From Flavobacteriaceae bacterium (GTDB lineage Bacteria; Bacteroidota; Bacteroidia; Flavobacteriales; Flavobacteriaceae): a DNA stretch of 64,000 nt. The translations under genes and the position numbers were made by a program. Under the pieces are notes generated by a model. The model saw only the letters and a program-made list of their open reading frames with translations, made no database searches and had not been told where the DNA came from. The stretch lies in the NCBI GenBank assembly GCA_027082925.1, contig JALWTD010000014.1, positions 1-64,000 of the forward strand. Direction: 5' to 3'. Numbering within the stretch: the stretch's first letter is position 1; every line of letters starts with the position of its first letter. Positions 6,281 to 13,909 of this stretch are shown one piece after another.

Positions 6281-7465
6281 TTATAAATTTCCGGATAACC
6301 GTAGGTTTTTGGTTGCTTTATTGGTTTCTATTAAATTCTTTAATGCTAAGTCTAACGGACTTTCTATTTTTAGTAAATCCTTCTTAGACACATGTGTATA
6401 AATCATAGTGGTTTCTGGTTTCGCATGTCCTAATAATTCTTGTATATAACGCAAATCAATGCCATTCTCTAATAAATGTGTGGCATAACTATGACGCAGC
6501 GTATGAGGCGTTACACGCTTTGTAATATTTGCCAGCGTACAAGATTTTTTTAAAAAACTTCGAATACTTTCCGCACTGTATTTTTCGCCCGGTTTTCCTT
6601 CAACAAAATAGGTTTCTGGAACGTAGCTGTTCAAATAGTTATAAAGTAATGGCACAAAACTTTCTGCCAATATAATATTTCGGTCTCTTCTTCCTTTACT
6701 GTTTTTAACCAGTATTTGACGTCGGTCTATATCTATATTTCGCAATTCTAAATTAATAAGCTCACTTATTCGTAATCCTGCCGAATAAATCATTGCCAAT
6801 ACCGCTCTATGCTTTAAATTTTTAGTACATCGTAGCAAATCTACAATTTCTTCTTTAGAGAGTACTATGGGCAAAATTTTACTTTTTTTAGGACGCTTTA
6901 ACTGTACTTCATCAATCTTGCATTCTGGATAAAAAGCCTTAAATAATTTTAGGGCGCTTATTAATTGTCGGTGCGTGCTTATGCTATATTTTCTAGGAAT
7001 AAATACATCTTCAATAAATAACTCTACGGTTCTGTTTGTAATTTCTTCAATAGGAGTAGCTCCAACATAATCTAAAAAATCGGCCATAAAAGTGGTGTAC
7101 GTTTTAATGGTACTTTCACTATAGCGTTTTCCTATTAAATACTTCTCGTATGCTTCTAAAAGAGTTATGCTAACATCGTTTAAATTTCTGTTTTTCCGAA
7201 TAGGTTTTAACTGTATATGCTCAAAAATACTCGTATCTAATTTAAAAATTACCTTATTTTGTAAAAGTTGTTTTAGTTGTTCTACAGCTTCCGGAGAAAA
7301 GTTAATATACCAAGCTTTTAATGTTTGGCTCCATCTATAACCGGCAGATTTTAAAGCCAATTTAATAAAATCGTTGTATTTAAAAACAGCCAATAACTGA
7401 ATGGCGTCACGGTGTATAGCCTTCTTCAATAAAACGGTAGGTTTTTGTGGAGTATTCATTTTCAT
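6281..7465 (-). CDS. Xer-type tyrosine recombinase, candidate integron integrase
   Basis: A protein of 394 residues (a second ATG at 7459 is equally possible). Residues about 100-180 are the SAM-like core-binding domain. The catalytic domain shows the full set R232 (SAGLRISEL), K257 (NSKGRRDR), H321 and R324 (TPHTLRHSYATH), H347 (LLGHAKPETT) and Y356 (MIYTH). The K-to-H distance is 64 residues, like XerC (68) and not like IntI1 (106), so the IntI-specific insertion is missing. An unusual N-terminal extension of about 90 residues contains AGYRWSQTLKAWYI. The end HV...ESPLDLAL resembles the SPLD end of IntI enzymes. It is transcribed toward the cassettes, as reported for the Treponema denticola integron, not divergently as in class 1. 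Position beside four attC-like sites makes it the likely array recombinase. Confidence 0.85.
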   Translation of the reverse strand: MKMNTPQKPTVLLKKAIHRDAIQLLAVFKYNDFIKLALKSAGYRWSQTLKAWYINFSPEAVEQLKQLLQNKVIFKLDTSIFEHIQLKPIRKNRNLNDVSITLLEAYEKYLIGKRYSESTIKTYTTFMADFLDYVGATPIEEITNRTVELFIEDVFIPRKYSISTHRQLISALKLFKAFYPECKIDEVQLKRPKKSKILPIVLSKEEIVDLLRCTKNLKHRAVLAMIYSAGLRISELINLELRNIDIDRRQILVKNSKGRRDRNIILAESFVPLLYNYLNSYVPETYFVEGKPGEKYSAESIRSFLKKSCTLANITKRVTPHTLRHSYATHLLENGIDLRYIQELLGHAKPETTMIYTHVSKKDLLKIESPLDLALKNLIETNKATKNLRLSGNL

Positions 7466-7623
7466 AGCAATTCAAAATTAAATGAAATTTTTTTCATAAA
7501 AAAATATTCATCGTATAAAAAATAGGATGCCTCTTTTTTTAGTGTAACAATTAAGACCTTAGGTTGTTACAGAGTCTAGTAACTTTATAGTATTAAAAAA
7601 AACAAACTTTTTTGCATTTCTTA

Positions 7624-7630
7624 GGTCTAA
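7624..7630 (+). repeat. GGTCTAA motif, copy 1 of 4
   Basis: GGTCTAA lies 44 nt upstream of the sigma factor start. Further copies stand before each of the next three genes (8235, 9053, 9537). A related inverted stretch (AAGACCTTAGG) lies at 7551-7563. Role unknown; see findings. Confidence 0.5.
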
Positions 7631-7674
7631 CCTATTTGAATACAAGAATGTGTTTAATTTAAACAATATCAATT

Positions 7675-8229
7675 TTGACAAACGAAGCTGAATTTATTAA
7701 AAAATTAACAAGTAAAAAGCATAAAGAAGAAGCTTTTAAAAAGCTGCTAGATCTTTATCAAGAACGTTTGTATTGGCATATTAGAAAATTGGTAGTAACA
7801 CATGAAAATGCCGATGATGTGTTGCAAAATACATTTTTAAGAATTTACAAAAGCCTTCCAAACTTTAAGCAAAACAGCTCTTTACACACTTGGATGTATA
7901 GAATAGCTTATAATGAATCTATCCGATTTTTAGAACAAAACAAAAAGAAACAACACTATTCTATAGATGATGTAAGCGATAAATATTTAGATTCATTATT
8001 TGAAGATGCCTTTTTTGAAGGAAATGAAATTCAGGTAAAACTTCACAAACTTTTATTAAAACTTCCCGAAAAACAACGTCAAGTTTTTCAAATGAAATAT
8101 TACGACGATTTAAAATTTAGAGAGATAGCTTCTATCACCGGAATAAAGGAAGGAACGCTAAAATCATCGTACTATAATACCGTAAAATTCATCGAAGAAA
8201 ATATTGCAACACTTGAACTTTCTTCATAA
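7675..8229 (+). CDS. ECF-type RNA polymerase sigma factor
   Basis: A protein of 184 residues with a TTG start; no in-frame ATG exists before the conserved region 2 ends, so TTG is forced. Sigma-70 region 2 covers about residues 20-90 (HENADDVLQNTFLRIYKSLPNF, then LHTWMYRIAYNESIRFL), and region 4 about 120-175 (LPEKQRQVFQMKYYDDLKFREIA, then GIKEGTLKSSYY). It is the first gene of a five-gene plus-strand cluster that includes a membrane protein able to act as anti-sigma factor. Such clusters in Flavobacteriia respond to envelope stress and are usually autoregulated. The GGTCTAA motif just upstream recurs through the cluster. Confidence 0.92.
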   Translation: MTNEAEFIKKLTSKKHKEEAFKKLLDLYQERLYWHIRKLVVTHENADDVLQNTFLRIYKSLPNFKQNSSLHTWMYRIAYNESIRFLEQNKKKQHYSIDDVSDKYLDSLFEDAFFEGNEIQVKLHKLLLKLPEKQRQVFQMKYYDDLKFREIASITGIKEGTLKSSYYNTVKFIEENIATLELSS

Positions 8230-8234
8230 ACAAA

Positions 8235-8241
8235 GGTCTAA
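8235..8241 (+). repeat. GGTCTAA motif, copy 2 of 4
   Basis: The motif begins 6 nt after the sigma factor stop codon, in the context AAACAAAGGTCTAAC, which is repeated almost exactly at 9531-9544. Confidence 0.5.
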
Positions 8242-8247
8242 CAAAGA

Positions 8248-8259
8248 GTTAGCGCTAAC
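8248..8259. promoter_or_regulatory. Perfect 12-bp palindrome GTTAGCGCTAAC
   Basis: Perfect self-complementary sequence in the 110-bp gap between the sigma factor and lipoprotein genes. It could be an operator for a dimeric regulator or a short RNA stem. The rest of the gap has an open frame without a start codon (see findings). Confidence 0.35.
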
Positions 8260-8339
8260 AAAGAAGAAATTCTAAACCGTTGGGAATATGCCGAAAAGCC
8301 AACAAAAACAGAAGTAGGTGAAATTTTAATTTTAACAGT

Positions 8340-9005
8340 ATGAAAACGTATTTATTTAAAACCATAGCACTTGTTACCATCGCATTTTTAAGTTTAAGTT
8401 GCGATGATGATAACGACACACAATTAACACCCATAGCAACTATTGACACTACCGTAGAAAATTTAGAAGCTACCTATACAACCTTAACCATAAGCGGCGC
8501 TGTTTCATCAGACGAGTATTTAGGAGTAACCTCAAGAGGAGTGTGCTGGAGTACCAGTCCAAACCCAACCATAGAAGATAATATTACTACCGAAATAGAT
8601 GATGTATTTACAAGTACTATTAGCGATTTAACAGCAAATACAACTTATTATTTTAGAGTATATGCCGTAAACGATGTTGGGGTAACTTATAGTGAAGAAT
8701 TAGCTTTTAACACACTTTCTTTAGACGATTCTGTTTGGAATTTTGAAATTTTTATTGATGACGTTACCAGTTGGAATGCTACCGTAACTTTTAATGCAGA
8801 CGGAACTACCGTTTTTGACGATACCGTTAATGTGGTATATGGTTCGTGGTCTTTAGAAGGAAATGTACTTACATTTACAATAGATGCATCGGGAGTTGTA
8901 TACACTTTTGCCGTTGAAGGTACATTGTTTGAACAAACTATAAGTGGAGTTTGGGAAGATGGTATTATGAATTGGATTGCAACACCTTTTATAGTTGAAA
9001 ATTAA
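8340..9005 (+). CDS. Fibronectin-III-like lipoprotein
   Basis: A protein of 221 residues. The N-terminus is a lipoprotein signal: a hydrophobic stretch ending in LSLSC, with Cys21 followed by acidic residues DDDND. In Bacteroidota an acidic run after the cysteine often marks export to the cell surface. Residues about 45-125 look like a fibronectin type III module (GVCWSTSPNPT, then LTANTTYYFRVYAVNDVGVTYSEE). The last 90 residues form a beta-rich region (SVWNFEIFIDDVTSW, YGSWSLEGNVLTFTID) like a lipocalin or META-type module. No enzyme motif is seen. Its place within the sigma factor cluster suggests a regulated envelope protein. Confidence 0.75.
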   Translation: MKTYLFKTIALVTIAFLSLSCDDDNDTQLTPIATIDTTVENLEATYTTLTISGAVSSDEYLGVTSRGVCWSTSPNPTIEDNITTEIDDVFTSTISDLTANTTYYFRVYAVNDVGVTYSEELAFNTLSLDDSVWNFEIFIDDVTSWNATVTFNADGTTVFDDTVNVVYGSWSLEGNVLTFTIDASGVVYTFAVEGTLFEQTISGVWEDGIMNWIATPFIVEN

Positions 9006-9052
9006 ATTCTGAAAAAAAAAGAAAAAAAAATTCAACTTTTTTTAAAAACGCG

Positions 9053-9059
9053 GGTCTAA
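9053..9059 (+). repeat. GGTCTAA motif, copy 3 of 4
   Basis: The motif ends 8 nt before the start codon of the putative anti-sigma gene, in the context CGGGTCTAACTAAC, after a purine-rich A/T tract (9011-9045). Confidence 0.5.
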
Positions 9060-9067
9060 CTAACAGT

Positions 9068-9499
9068 ATGAAAAATCTTAATAAACATATGAACTCAAAA
9101 TTAAAAGAGAAGCACTCAAAAGAGTTGGGCTTAAAAGTACCGGATAATTACTTTTCAGTATCTAAATCAACCATCTTAAATAAAGTGTCTGAAGAAAAGA
9201 AAGTAAAACGTCTTATTTTTAAACGCGAAAGAATGGTTTGGATGGCCGCAGCTAGTATTGCTTTAATTTTTACGATTACCGTTTTTAAAACCAATGTATT
9301 TTCAACAATAGATAAAGCACAGGCAGTTGTGATTGATACTATTGAGCAACTTAAAAATGAAGTAAAGGCAATGCCTGAGTTAAATGAAGATAACGATATT
9401 TTAATTGCGTCACTCTTTGTTGAAGATAGTAAAGTTGAAGATTTTGTAAATGAATATGTGCTAGAAGAAATTGTTAATAAAGAATTATTGGCAGAGTAA
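9068..9499 (+). CDS. Putative membrane anti-sigma-like protein
   Basis: A protein of 143 residues. The N-terminal cytoplasmic part (about 1-55) contains LGLKVPDNYFSVSKSTILNKV; a VPxNYF motif like this is common in the small membrane proteins that accompany ECF sigma factors in Flavobacteriia. One transmembrane segment is predicted at about residues 57-75 (VWMAAASIALIFTITVF). The C-terminal part is acidic and lies outside (LNEDNDILIASLFVEDSKVEDFV). There is no HxxxCxxC zinc anti-sigma motif, so the anti-sigma role is inferred from topology and position only. Confidence 0.6.
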   Translation: MKNLNKHMNSKLKEKHSKELGLKVPDNYFSVSKSTILNKVSEEKKVKRLIFKRERMVWMAAASIALIFTITVFKTNVFSTIDKAQAVVIDTIEQLKNEVKAMPELNEDNDILIASLFVEDSKVEDFVNEYVLEEIVNKELLAE

Positions 9500-9536
9500 A
9501 AAAGCACACTTTTATAAAACTTTTTTAAAAAACAAA

Positions 9537-9543
9537 GGTCTAA
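9537..9543 (+). repeat. GGTCTAA motif, copy 4 of 4
   Basis: The copy stands 51 nt before the start of the Gln-rich protein, in the context AAACAAAGGTCTAAG, close to copy 2. Confidence 0.5.
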
Positions 9544-9594
9544 GAAGTAGAACGTTCACAAAATAAATAAGAATAACAATTAAAACATAAAAAG

Positions 9595-10113
9595 ATGAAA
9601 TCATTTAAAATTATCGCGTTAGCAGCAGTAGCATTTCTAGTTGGAACAACTAGTATGAATGCACAAGAAGAAACACAAACACAAACTCAAAATCAGCATC
9701 AATACCAACACCAATACAAAGGTACAAATGCAGCTGTAATGGAGAGTTTAACACCAGAGCAACAAGCTTTAATTGAAGAACAAAGAGCTTTAATTATGGA
9801 AAGTAGAGACTTGTTTAGAGCAAGTTTAACAGAAGAACAGTTAGCAATACTAGAAAATACAGAGCTAACTAGCCAAGAACGTAGAGATGCATTAATGGCC
9901 ACACTTACTGAAGAACAACAAGCTTTATTGGCAGAGCATCAAGCTAATATTGAAGCTATGAAGCAACAATTTAAAAACACAATTACCAATGAGCAACGTC
10001 AGCAAATGAGAGCTAAAATGCAATCTAACAAAATGGTACAAGATGGTACAGAACTTAGAGAAAGTATTAAAGAGCAAAGAAAAAACCGAATGACAGGTAA
10101 CGGTATGAACTAA
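9595..10113 (+). CDS. Periplasmic Gln-rich Spy-like stress protein
   Basis: A protein of 172 residues with a signal peptide (about 1-23, ending SMNAQE). A Gln/Thr/His tract follows (residues 25-42), then a helical, strongly charged body with repeated LTPEQQALIEEQ, LTEEQLAILE and LTEEQQALLAEH units. LTxEQ repeats are typical of the CpxP/Spy superfamily of periplasmic chaperone-sensors, so a role as sensor or chaperone in the sigma factor pathway is plausible. The sequence has no cysteines or enzyme motif. The hairpin after its stop codon probably ends or tunes the transcript before the outer-membrane gene. Confidence 0.65.
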   Translation: MKSFKIIALAAVAFLVGTTSMNAQEETQTQTQNQHQYQHQYKGTNAAVMESLTPEQQALIEEQRALIMESRDLFRASLTEEQLAILENTELTSQERRDALMATLTEEQQALLAEHQANIEAMKQQFKNTITNEQRQQMRAKMQSNKMVQDGTELRESIKEQRKNRMTGNGMN

Positions 10114-10134
10114 TTAATCTTTATCTCACATAGT

Positions 10135-10160
10135 AAGTGGTTGGGGAAACTCAACCACTT
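10135..10160 (+). terminator. Hairpin between Gln-rich and outer-membrane genes
   Basis: Perfect 9-bp stem AAGTGGTTG/CAACCACTT with loop GGGAAACT (10144-10151). The T-run behind it is weak (CTTCTAATTT), so it may attenuate or stabilise the RNA and not fully terminate. Confidence 0.55.
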
Positions 10161-10178
10161 CTTCTAATTTATATACTT

Positions 10179-11051
10179 ATGAAAAAATATCTCATCCCTT
10201 TGTTTTGGCTATCAGGCCTATTTTTTGTTTACTCACAAGAAGAACCTGTAAATGAAAAAGAAGTAGATAATATTATTGACGAACTTTTTAAAGAAGATCA
10301 GCTTATTGATGAGTTGATAACTTCAATATCAAAATTTCAATTTTTATATGTATCCGTTAACTACAACAGTGATACGTATTTTTCTGGACGCGATATAGGA
10401 ATTAATCAATACAATATAACACCTCAAATTACTTACGTAAACTCAAGTGGTTTATTTGCAAGTGTGTCAGGAATTTATTACAGCGAATTTGTTCCGGGTT
10501 GGGACGTTACAACAGCTACTTTAGGATATGGAAAAAGTTTTGGAAAGGGCAATTTATTTAGGTATTATGCCTCTTATTCAAAATACTTTTATGCCAATGA
10601 AGCAAATGATATTTATGGAAATACACTTAATTTAGGGCTTGGTATTAGAAATAAAAACAGAACCTTAGGATCTCAAATAGTAGGTACTTATTTATTTGGT
10701 ACAGAGCAATCGTATCAAATTGCGCTTAGAAGTTATGCTGCCATTAATTTATATAAAGATAAAAAGGCTACTTTAAGACTACGCCCACAGTTAAATATTA
10801 CTGCCGGAAAACAAACCATAGAATTGGCAAGAGTAACCGTAAACAACGGAGAATTGTTTACAGAGTATACTCAAAATGATGTGTTTGACTTAATTAATAC
10901 GCAGCTTAGTATTCCAATACAGTACAATATTAATTCGTTCGATTTTGAATTGGGATACAATATTAACTTTCCAAATCCTATTGGAGACGAAACAAGTTTA
11001 GATACTACAGGATATTTTAATTTTTCGGTAGCGTACTTAATAAGTTTGTAA
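10179..11051 (+). CDS. Outer-membrane beta-barrel-like protein
   Basis: A protein of 290 residues starting MKKYLIPLFWLSGLFF; a longer frame from 10137 runs through the hairpin above and is rejected. A signal peptide covers residues 1-20 (ending VYSQ). The mature protein alternates polar and aromatic residues in many short strands (FLYVSVNYNSDTYFSG, LFASVSGIYYSEF, LFRYYASYSKYFY, FDFELGYNINF) and ends in FSVAYLISL, features of a membrane barrel of about 12 strands. No specific family is recognised. It is the last gene of the ECF cluster and may be an envelope target of the sigma factor. Confidence 0.65.
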   Translation: MKKYLIPLFWLSGLFFVYSQEEPVNEKEVDNIIDELFKEDQLIDELITSISKFQFLYVSVNYNSDTYFSGRDIGINQYNITPQITYVNSSGLFASVSGIYYSEFVPGWDVTTATLGYGKSFGKGNLFRYYASYSKYFYANEANDIYGNTLNLGLGIRNKNRTLGSQIVGTYLFGTEQSYQIALRSYAAINLYKDKKATLRLRPQLNITAGKQTIELARVTVNNGELFTEYTQNDVFDLINTQLSIPIQYNINSFDFELGYNINFPNPIGDETSLDTTGYFNFSVAYLISL

Positions 11052-11094
11052 AAAACGTTTCTTGATTAAAATCTTTTTAAAAACTACAAATATG

Positions 11095-11128
11095 AAAAAA
11101 TGAAGCTATTTATATGGCTTCATTTTTT
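11095..11128. terminator. Bidirectional terminator hairpin
   Basis: Stem AAAAAATGAAGC/GCTTCATTTTTT with a 10-nt loop. It has A-runs on one side and T-runs on the other, so it can end the ECF cluster transcript on the plus strand and act on the minus strand too. Confidence 0.75.
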
Positions 11129-11153
11129 TTATAACATAGTTACAATTAAAAAA

Positions 11154-11183
11154 CCCTTTTACAACTACAAAGTCATAAAAGGG
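11154..11183 (-). terminator. Terminator of the YceI gene transcript
   Basis: Stem CCCTTTT/AAAAGGG; on the minus strand it is followed by TTTTTTAA, as expected for an intrinsic terminator downstream of the gene at 11218. Confidence 0.65.
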
Positions 11184-11217
11184 ACATTTTTTTCCTCTTC
11201 TTTCTCTTATTTTTATG

Positions 11218-11778
11218 CTATTTGGTATACTTTGAGGTAGCTTTAATTAAAAGGGTTTTTGCAATGTTTGTTGATGGTTTTCCCTTTTTAAAAGCAATAT
11301 TATAGTCTGAAAGTGTAATATGCATTTTGGTAGTTACCTCAATACCATCATTGGTAACCGTTATGGTTGCTTTTTCTGTAATGGGTTTGGTAACACCATG
11401 AATGGTTAGTTTGCCTTTTACAGCTGCTGTGTACGTGCCATTTTTAGTAAAATCAATGTCGTTTAAATTGGTAATAACACCCTTAAATTTAGATTTTGGG
11501 AATTTCTTAGTGTCTAAAAACTTAGGGCTGTTGTAGTGTTTTTGCATTAGCGCTTTCTCAAACTCAAATCCTTGCATAGGAACCACATATACAAGCATTC
11601 CTGAAGTTGTATCTAAAGTGCTTGTAACCGTATAATTGTTTGCCGTAATATCTTCAATAGGCGTGTGCGAAAAAAAATTCACATGACCGATTTTGCTAAC
11701 TAATTTTTCTGAAGTTTGAGCAATTGAGTTTGCTGAAAAAGCGATTGCAATTGCAAAAGTTAAAAATGATTTATTCAT
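11218..11778 (-). CDS. YceI-family periplasmic protein
   Basis: A protein of 186 residues starting MNKSFLTFAIAIAF at 11778; the longer frame from 11817 overlaps the upstream gene and would hide the signal peptide. The signal peptide covers about residues 1-20 (SIAQ end). The mature part shows the YceI lipocalin-like pattern: GHVNFFSHTPIEDITANN, FEKALMQKHYNSPKFLDTKKFPKSKFKG and GKLTIHGVTKPI. YceI proteins bind isoprenoid lipids in a barrel and sit in the periplasm. The OB-fold gene lies 17 nt upstream and is probably in the same transcript. Confidence 0.88.
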   Translation of the reverse strand: MNKSFLTFAIAIAFSANSIAQTSEKLVSKIGHVNFFSHTPIEDITANNYTVTSTLDTTSGMLVYVVPMQGFEFEKALMQKHYNSPKFLDTKKFPKSKFKGVITNLNDIDFTKNGTYTAAVKGKLTIHGVTKPITEKATITVTNDGIEVTTKMHITLSDYNIAFKKGKPSTNIAKTLLIKATSKYTK

Positions 11779-11795
11779 AATAGATTTATTGTTTT

Positions 11796-12260
11796 TTAGT
11801 TTAAAAGTAGATTGCATTTAGCTAGAATCACATCTTCATACAATTCCAAATCGTTATCGTATTGTGCGCCGGAGATAATAACACCTTTTACGGTTACCAA
11901 ATCTCCCTTTTTTAATGAAGAAGTATTTGCTTCCGGAAGAAATGTACAGCGTACACCGGCTTTATCGTTTTTATTTTGAAGAAGTACTACGTGTTGATTG
12001 TTTAAATTTGTTGAAATTTGAGAAACAATACCTTTAATGGCTAATATTTTAGAATTTCCTTCGGTATTTAAATATTTTTTGTTTGAAGCATTTAAATGGG
12101 TTAAATATTCGTTTACCAATTCGGTGGTAGTTAATGTGTAATCAATTGGTGCTGCTTGAATATTTCTGTGGGGTTGATTTACGATGAAAAACAAAGTTGC
12201 ACCACCAATTGAGATAACACTAAGGAAAAGATAAATGTATTTTTTGTTTTTTTTCTTCAA
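11796..12260 (-). CDS. OB-fold (tRNA_anti-like) envelope protein
   Basis: A protein of 154 residues with one N-terminal hydrophobic segment (about 9-27, YLFLSVISIGGATLFFI) that acts as signal anchor. The remainder contains an OB-fold typical of Bacteroidota tRNA_anti-like proteins: ILAIKGIVSQIS, VVLLQNKNDKAGVRCTF, KKGDLVTVKGVIISG and DVILAKCNLL. Despite the family name these exported proteins are not known to bind tRNA. It is paired with the YceI gene; in related genomes such pairs recur, as I remember, which suggests a shared envelope role. Confidence 0.7.
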   Translation of the reverse strand: MKKKNKKYIYLFLSVISIGGATLFFIVNQPHRNIQAAPIDYTLTTTELVNEYLTHLNASNKKYLNTEGNSKILAIKGIVSQISTNLNNQHVVLLQNKNDKAGVRCTFLPEANTSSLKKGDLVTVKGVIISGAQYDNDLELYEDVILAKCNLLLN

Positions 12261-12344
12261 AATAAAAGCGCATAGTTTAGAAATGCTCTTTTTTATAGTC
12301 TGTACTATTTTAGAATCCTAACAAAAAAACTGTATAAAAAAACA

Positions 12345-12367
12345 AAACAGCAATTAAATCGCTGTTT
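12345..12367 (-). terminator. Terminator of the NhaC gene transcript
   Basis: Stem AAACAGC/GCTGTTT with a 9-nt loop; on the minus strand it is followed by TGTTTTTTT, 28 nt downstream of the NhaC stop codon. Confidence 0.7.
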
Positions 12368-12395
12368 ATAAGTGTGTTATTTGTGTAAAGGTTTT

Positions 12396-13880
12396 TTAAA
12401 TAAAACCAAAAAACAAAAATAGCAATGCAGCAATACCTCCGGCAAGCATAGCGTACGGAAGTTGTGTTTTTACATGGTCTACGTGGTCTGATGCCGATGC
12501 CATAGACGAAATAATGGTTGTATCGGAAATAGGAGAGCTATGATCTCCAAAAACACCTCCACTCAATACTGCAGCAATGCACAAATACACATCTACTTGT
12601 AAGGTAGTAGCCATTTGAACTGCAATTGGAATCATAATGGCAAATGTGCCCCAAGAAGTTCCGGTTGAAAAGGCTATAAAAGCGGCTATGCTAAAAATTA
12701 AGAAAGGCACTAGCCCTGCAATAAGGTATTCTTTGGCCAGTCCGGCAACATAAATTCCGGTACCCAATTCTTTGGTTACATGGCTAATGGCAAACGCTAA
12801 AAGCATTAACAATGCAAGTGGCATCATTTCAGAAATCCCTTTAAGCACTAAGTCAAACATTTCTGTAAATTTTAAAATCTTTTGCGATTTATATAGCAGC
12901 ATTGCTACAAAAATTCCGGATAATACGGCAAATAAAACAGCCGTTGAACCCGAACCGTTTCCTAAAGCTGCAATTAATTTATCAAAGCTAAACGAATTTC
13001 CAAAGGTATTGGTAGCACTTTCCCAACCATCTAAAATTAAACTTACAGGCATCATAAGTACCATTGTAGCCAATGGCAAAATCATATTAATGGCTTTGTG
13101 TTGTATATTTTCTATTGGTGTTACGTTTGTTAAAGCATCAGAAATCATAGGCTTTGCATCATCAGAAAGTACTTTTCCTTCTTCTTTAGCTCTTTTTTCG
13201 GCCTTCCTCATAGGACCAATATCAAAATTGAAAAAGATAACAATAAGCACTAATAAAAGTGCCAATACAGGGTAAAAGTTATATTTCATAGATTTTAGCA
13301 ATACTAAAAACGATTTGTCAAAACCTTGTGTTAGAAGCAATCCCATAATAAAAGCACCCCAAGCATTAAACGGAATTAATATTGAAGTAGGAGCAGAGCT
13401 ACTATCAGCAATATAGGCTAATTTCTCTCTCGAAATTTTCATCTTATCAAAAACAGGTCTAAAAATAGTTCCTACCGTTAAAGAAGATATACTGGTTTCA
13501 ACAAAAATAATAACACCGGTAAGCCAAGCGAAAAATTGTACGCGTTTAGAGGTAGCAGTGTGTTGTTGATTGTCTAAACCGCCTAATTTTTTATCTATGG
13601 CAACTACAAATCCTTGTACACCTCCCGATTTTTGAATGAGAATAATTAAACCTCCAACAAGGGCACTAAACATAATTGTTTTTGTATTTCCGGCATCTTT
13701 AAACACATTTACCAAAGCCATAATGGTATGGTACGTTCCGGTAAATATATTTCCGTTGGCAATAATAACCCAACTTAACCAAATACCAAATAATAGTGAA
13801 ATATAAACCTGTTTTGTTCTAATAGCCAAAACAATGGCTAACAATGGCGGTACAACAGCCCAAAATCCGAAGTCGTGCAT
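12396..13880 (-). CDS. NhaC-family Na+/H+ antiporter
   Basis: A protein of 494 residues starting MHDFGFWAVVPP at 13880; the longer frame to 13982 runs into the neighbouring gene. About 11-12 hydrophobic segments cover the length. Motifs of the NhaC family are present: ALVGGLIILIQKSGG, FVETSISSLTVGTIFRP, ADSSSAPTSILIPFNAWGAF and GGVFGDHSSPISDTTIISS. The protein would exchange Na+ (or an organic solute) for protons in the inner membrane. It ends a four-gene minus-strand group with two sodium:solute symporters, so export of the sodium taken up by those symporters is a plausible job. Confidence 0.88.
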   Translation of the reverse strand: MHDFGFWAVVPPLLAIVLAIRTKQVYISLLFGIWLSWVIIANGNIFTGTYHTIMALVNVFKDAGNTKTIMFSALVGGLIILIQKSGGVQGFVVAIDKKLGGLDNQQHTATSKRVQFFAWLTGVIIFVETSISSLTVGTIFRPVFDKMKISREKLAYIADSSSAPTSILIPFNAWGAFIMGLLLTQGFDKSFLVLLKSMKYNFYPVLALLLVLIVIFFNFDIGPMRKAEKRAKEEGKVLSDDAKPMISDALTNVTPIENIQHKAINMILPLATMVLMMPVSLILDGWESATNTFGNSFSFDKLIAALGNGSGSTAVLFAVLSGIFVAMLLYKSQKILKFTEMFDLVLKGISEMMPLALLMLLAFAISHVTKELGTGIYVAGLAKEYLIAGLVPFLIFSIAAFIAFSTGTSWGTFAIMIPIAVQMATTLQVDVYLCIAAVLSGGVFGDHSSPISDTTIISSMASASDHVDHVKTQLPYAMLAGGIAALLFLFFGFI

Positions 13881-13909
13881 ATATGTTTTTAATGCTAATT
13901 TAACTTTTT

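Noticed and set aside
6281-7465. Naming the recombinase intI
   Set aside because: The IntI-specific insertion between the catalytic Lys and His is missing, so only position and site structure support an integron role.
9010-9050. A-runs as a possible slippage signal
   Set aside because: They lie in an intergenic region, so frame slippage has no meaning there.
10137-10178. Upstream start for the outer-membrane protein
   Set aside because: It runs through a hairpin and puts 14 residues before a clear signal peptide starting at 10179.
11779-11817. Longer start for the YceI gene
   Set aside because: It overlaps the upstream OB-fold gene and would bury the signal peptide.
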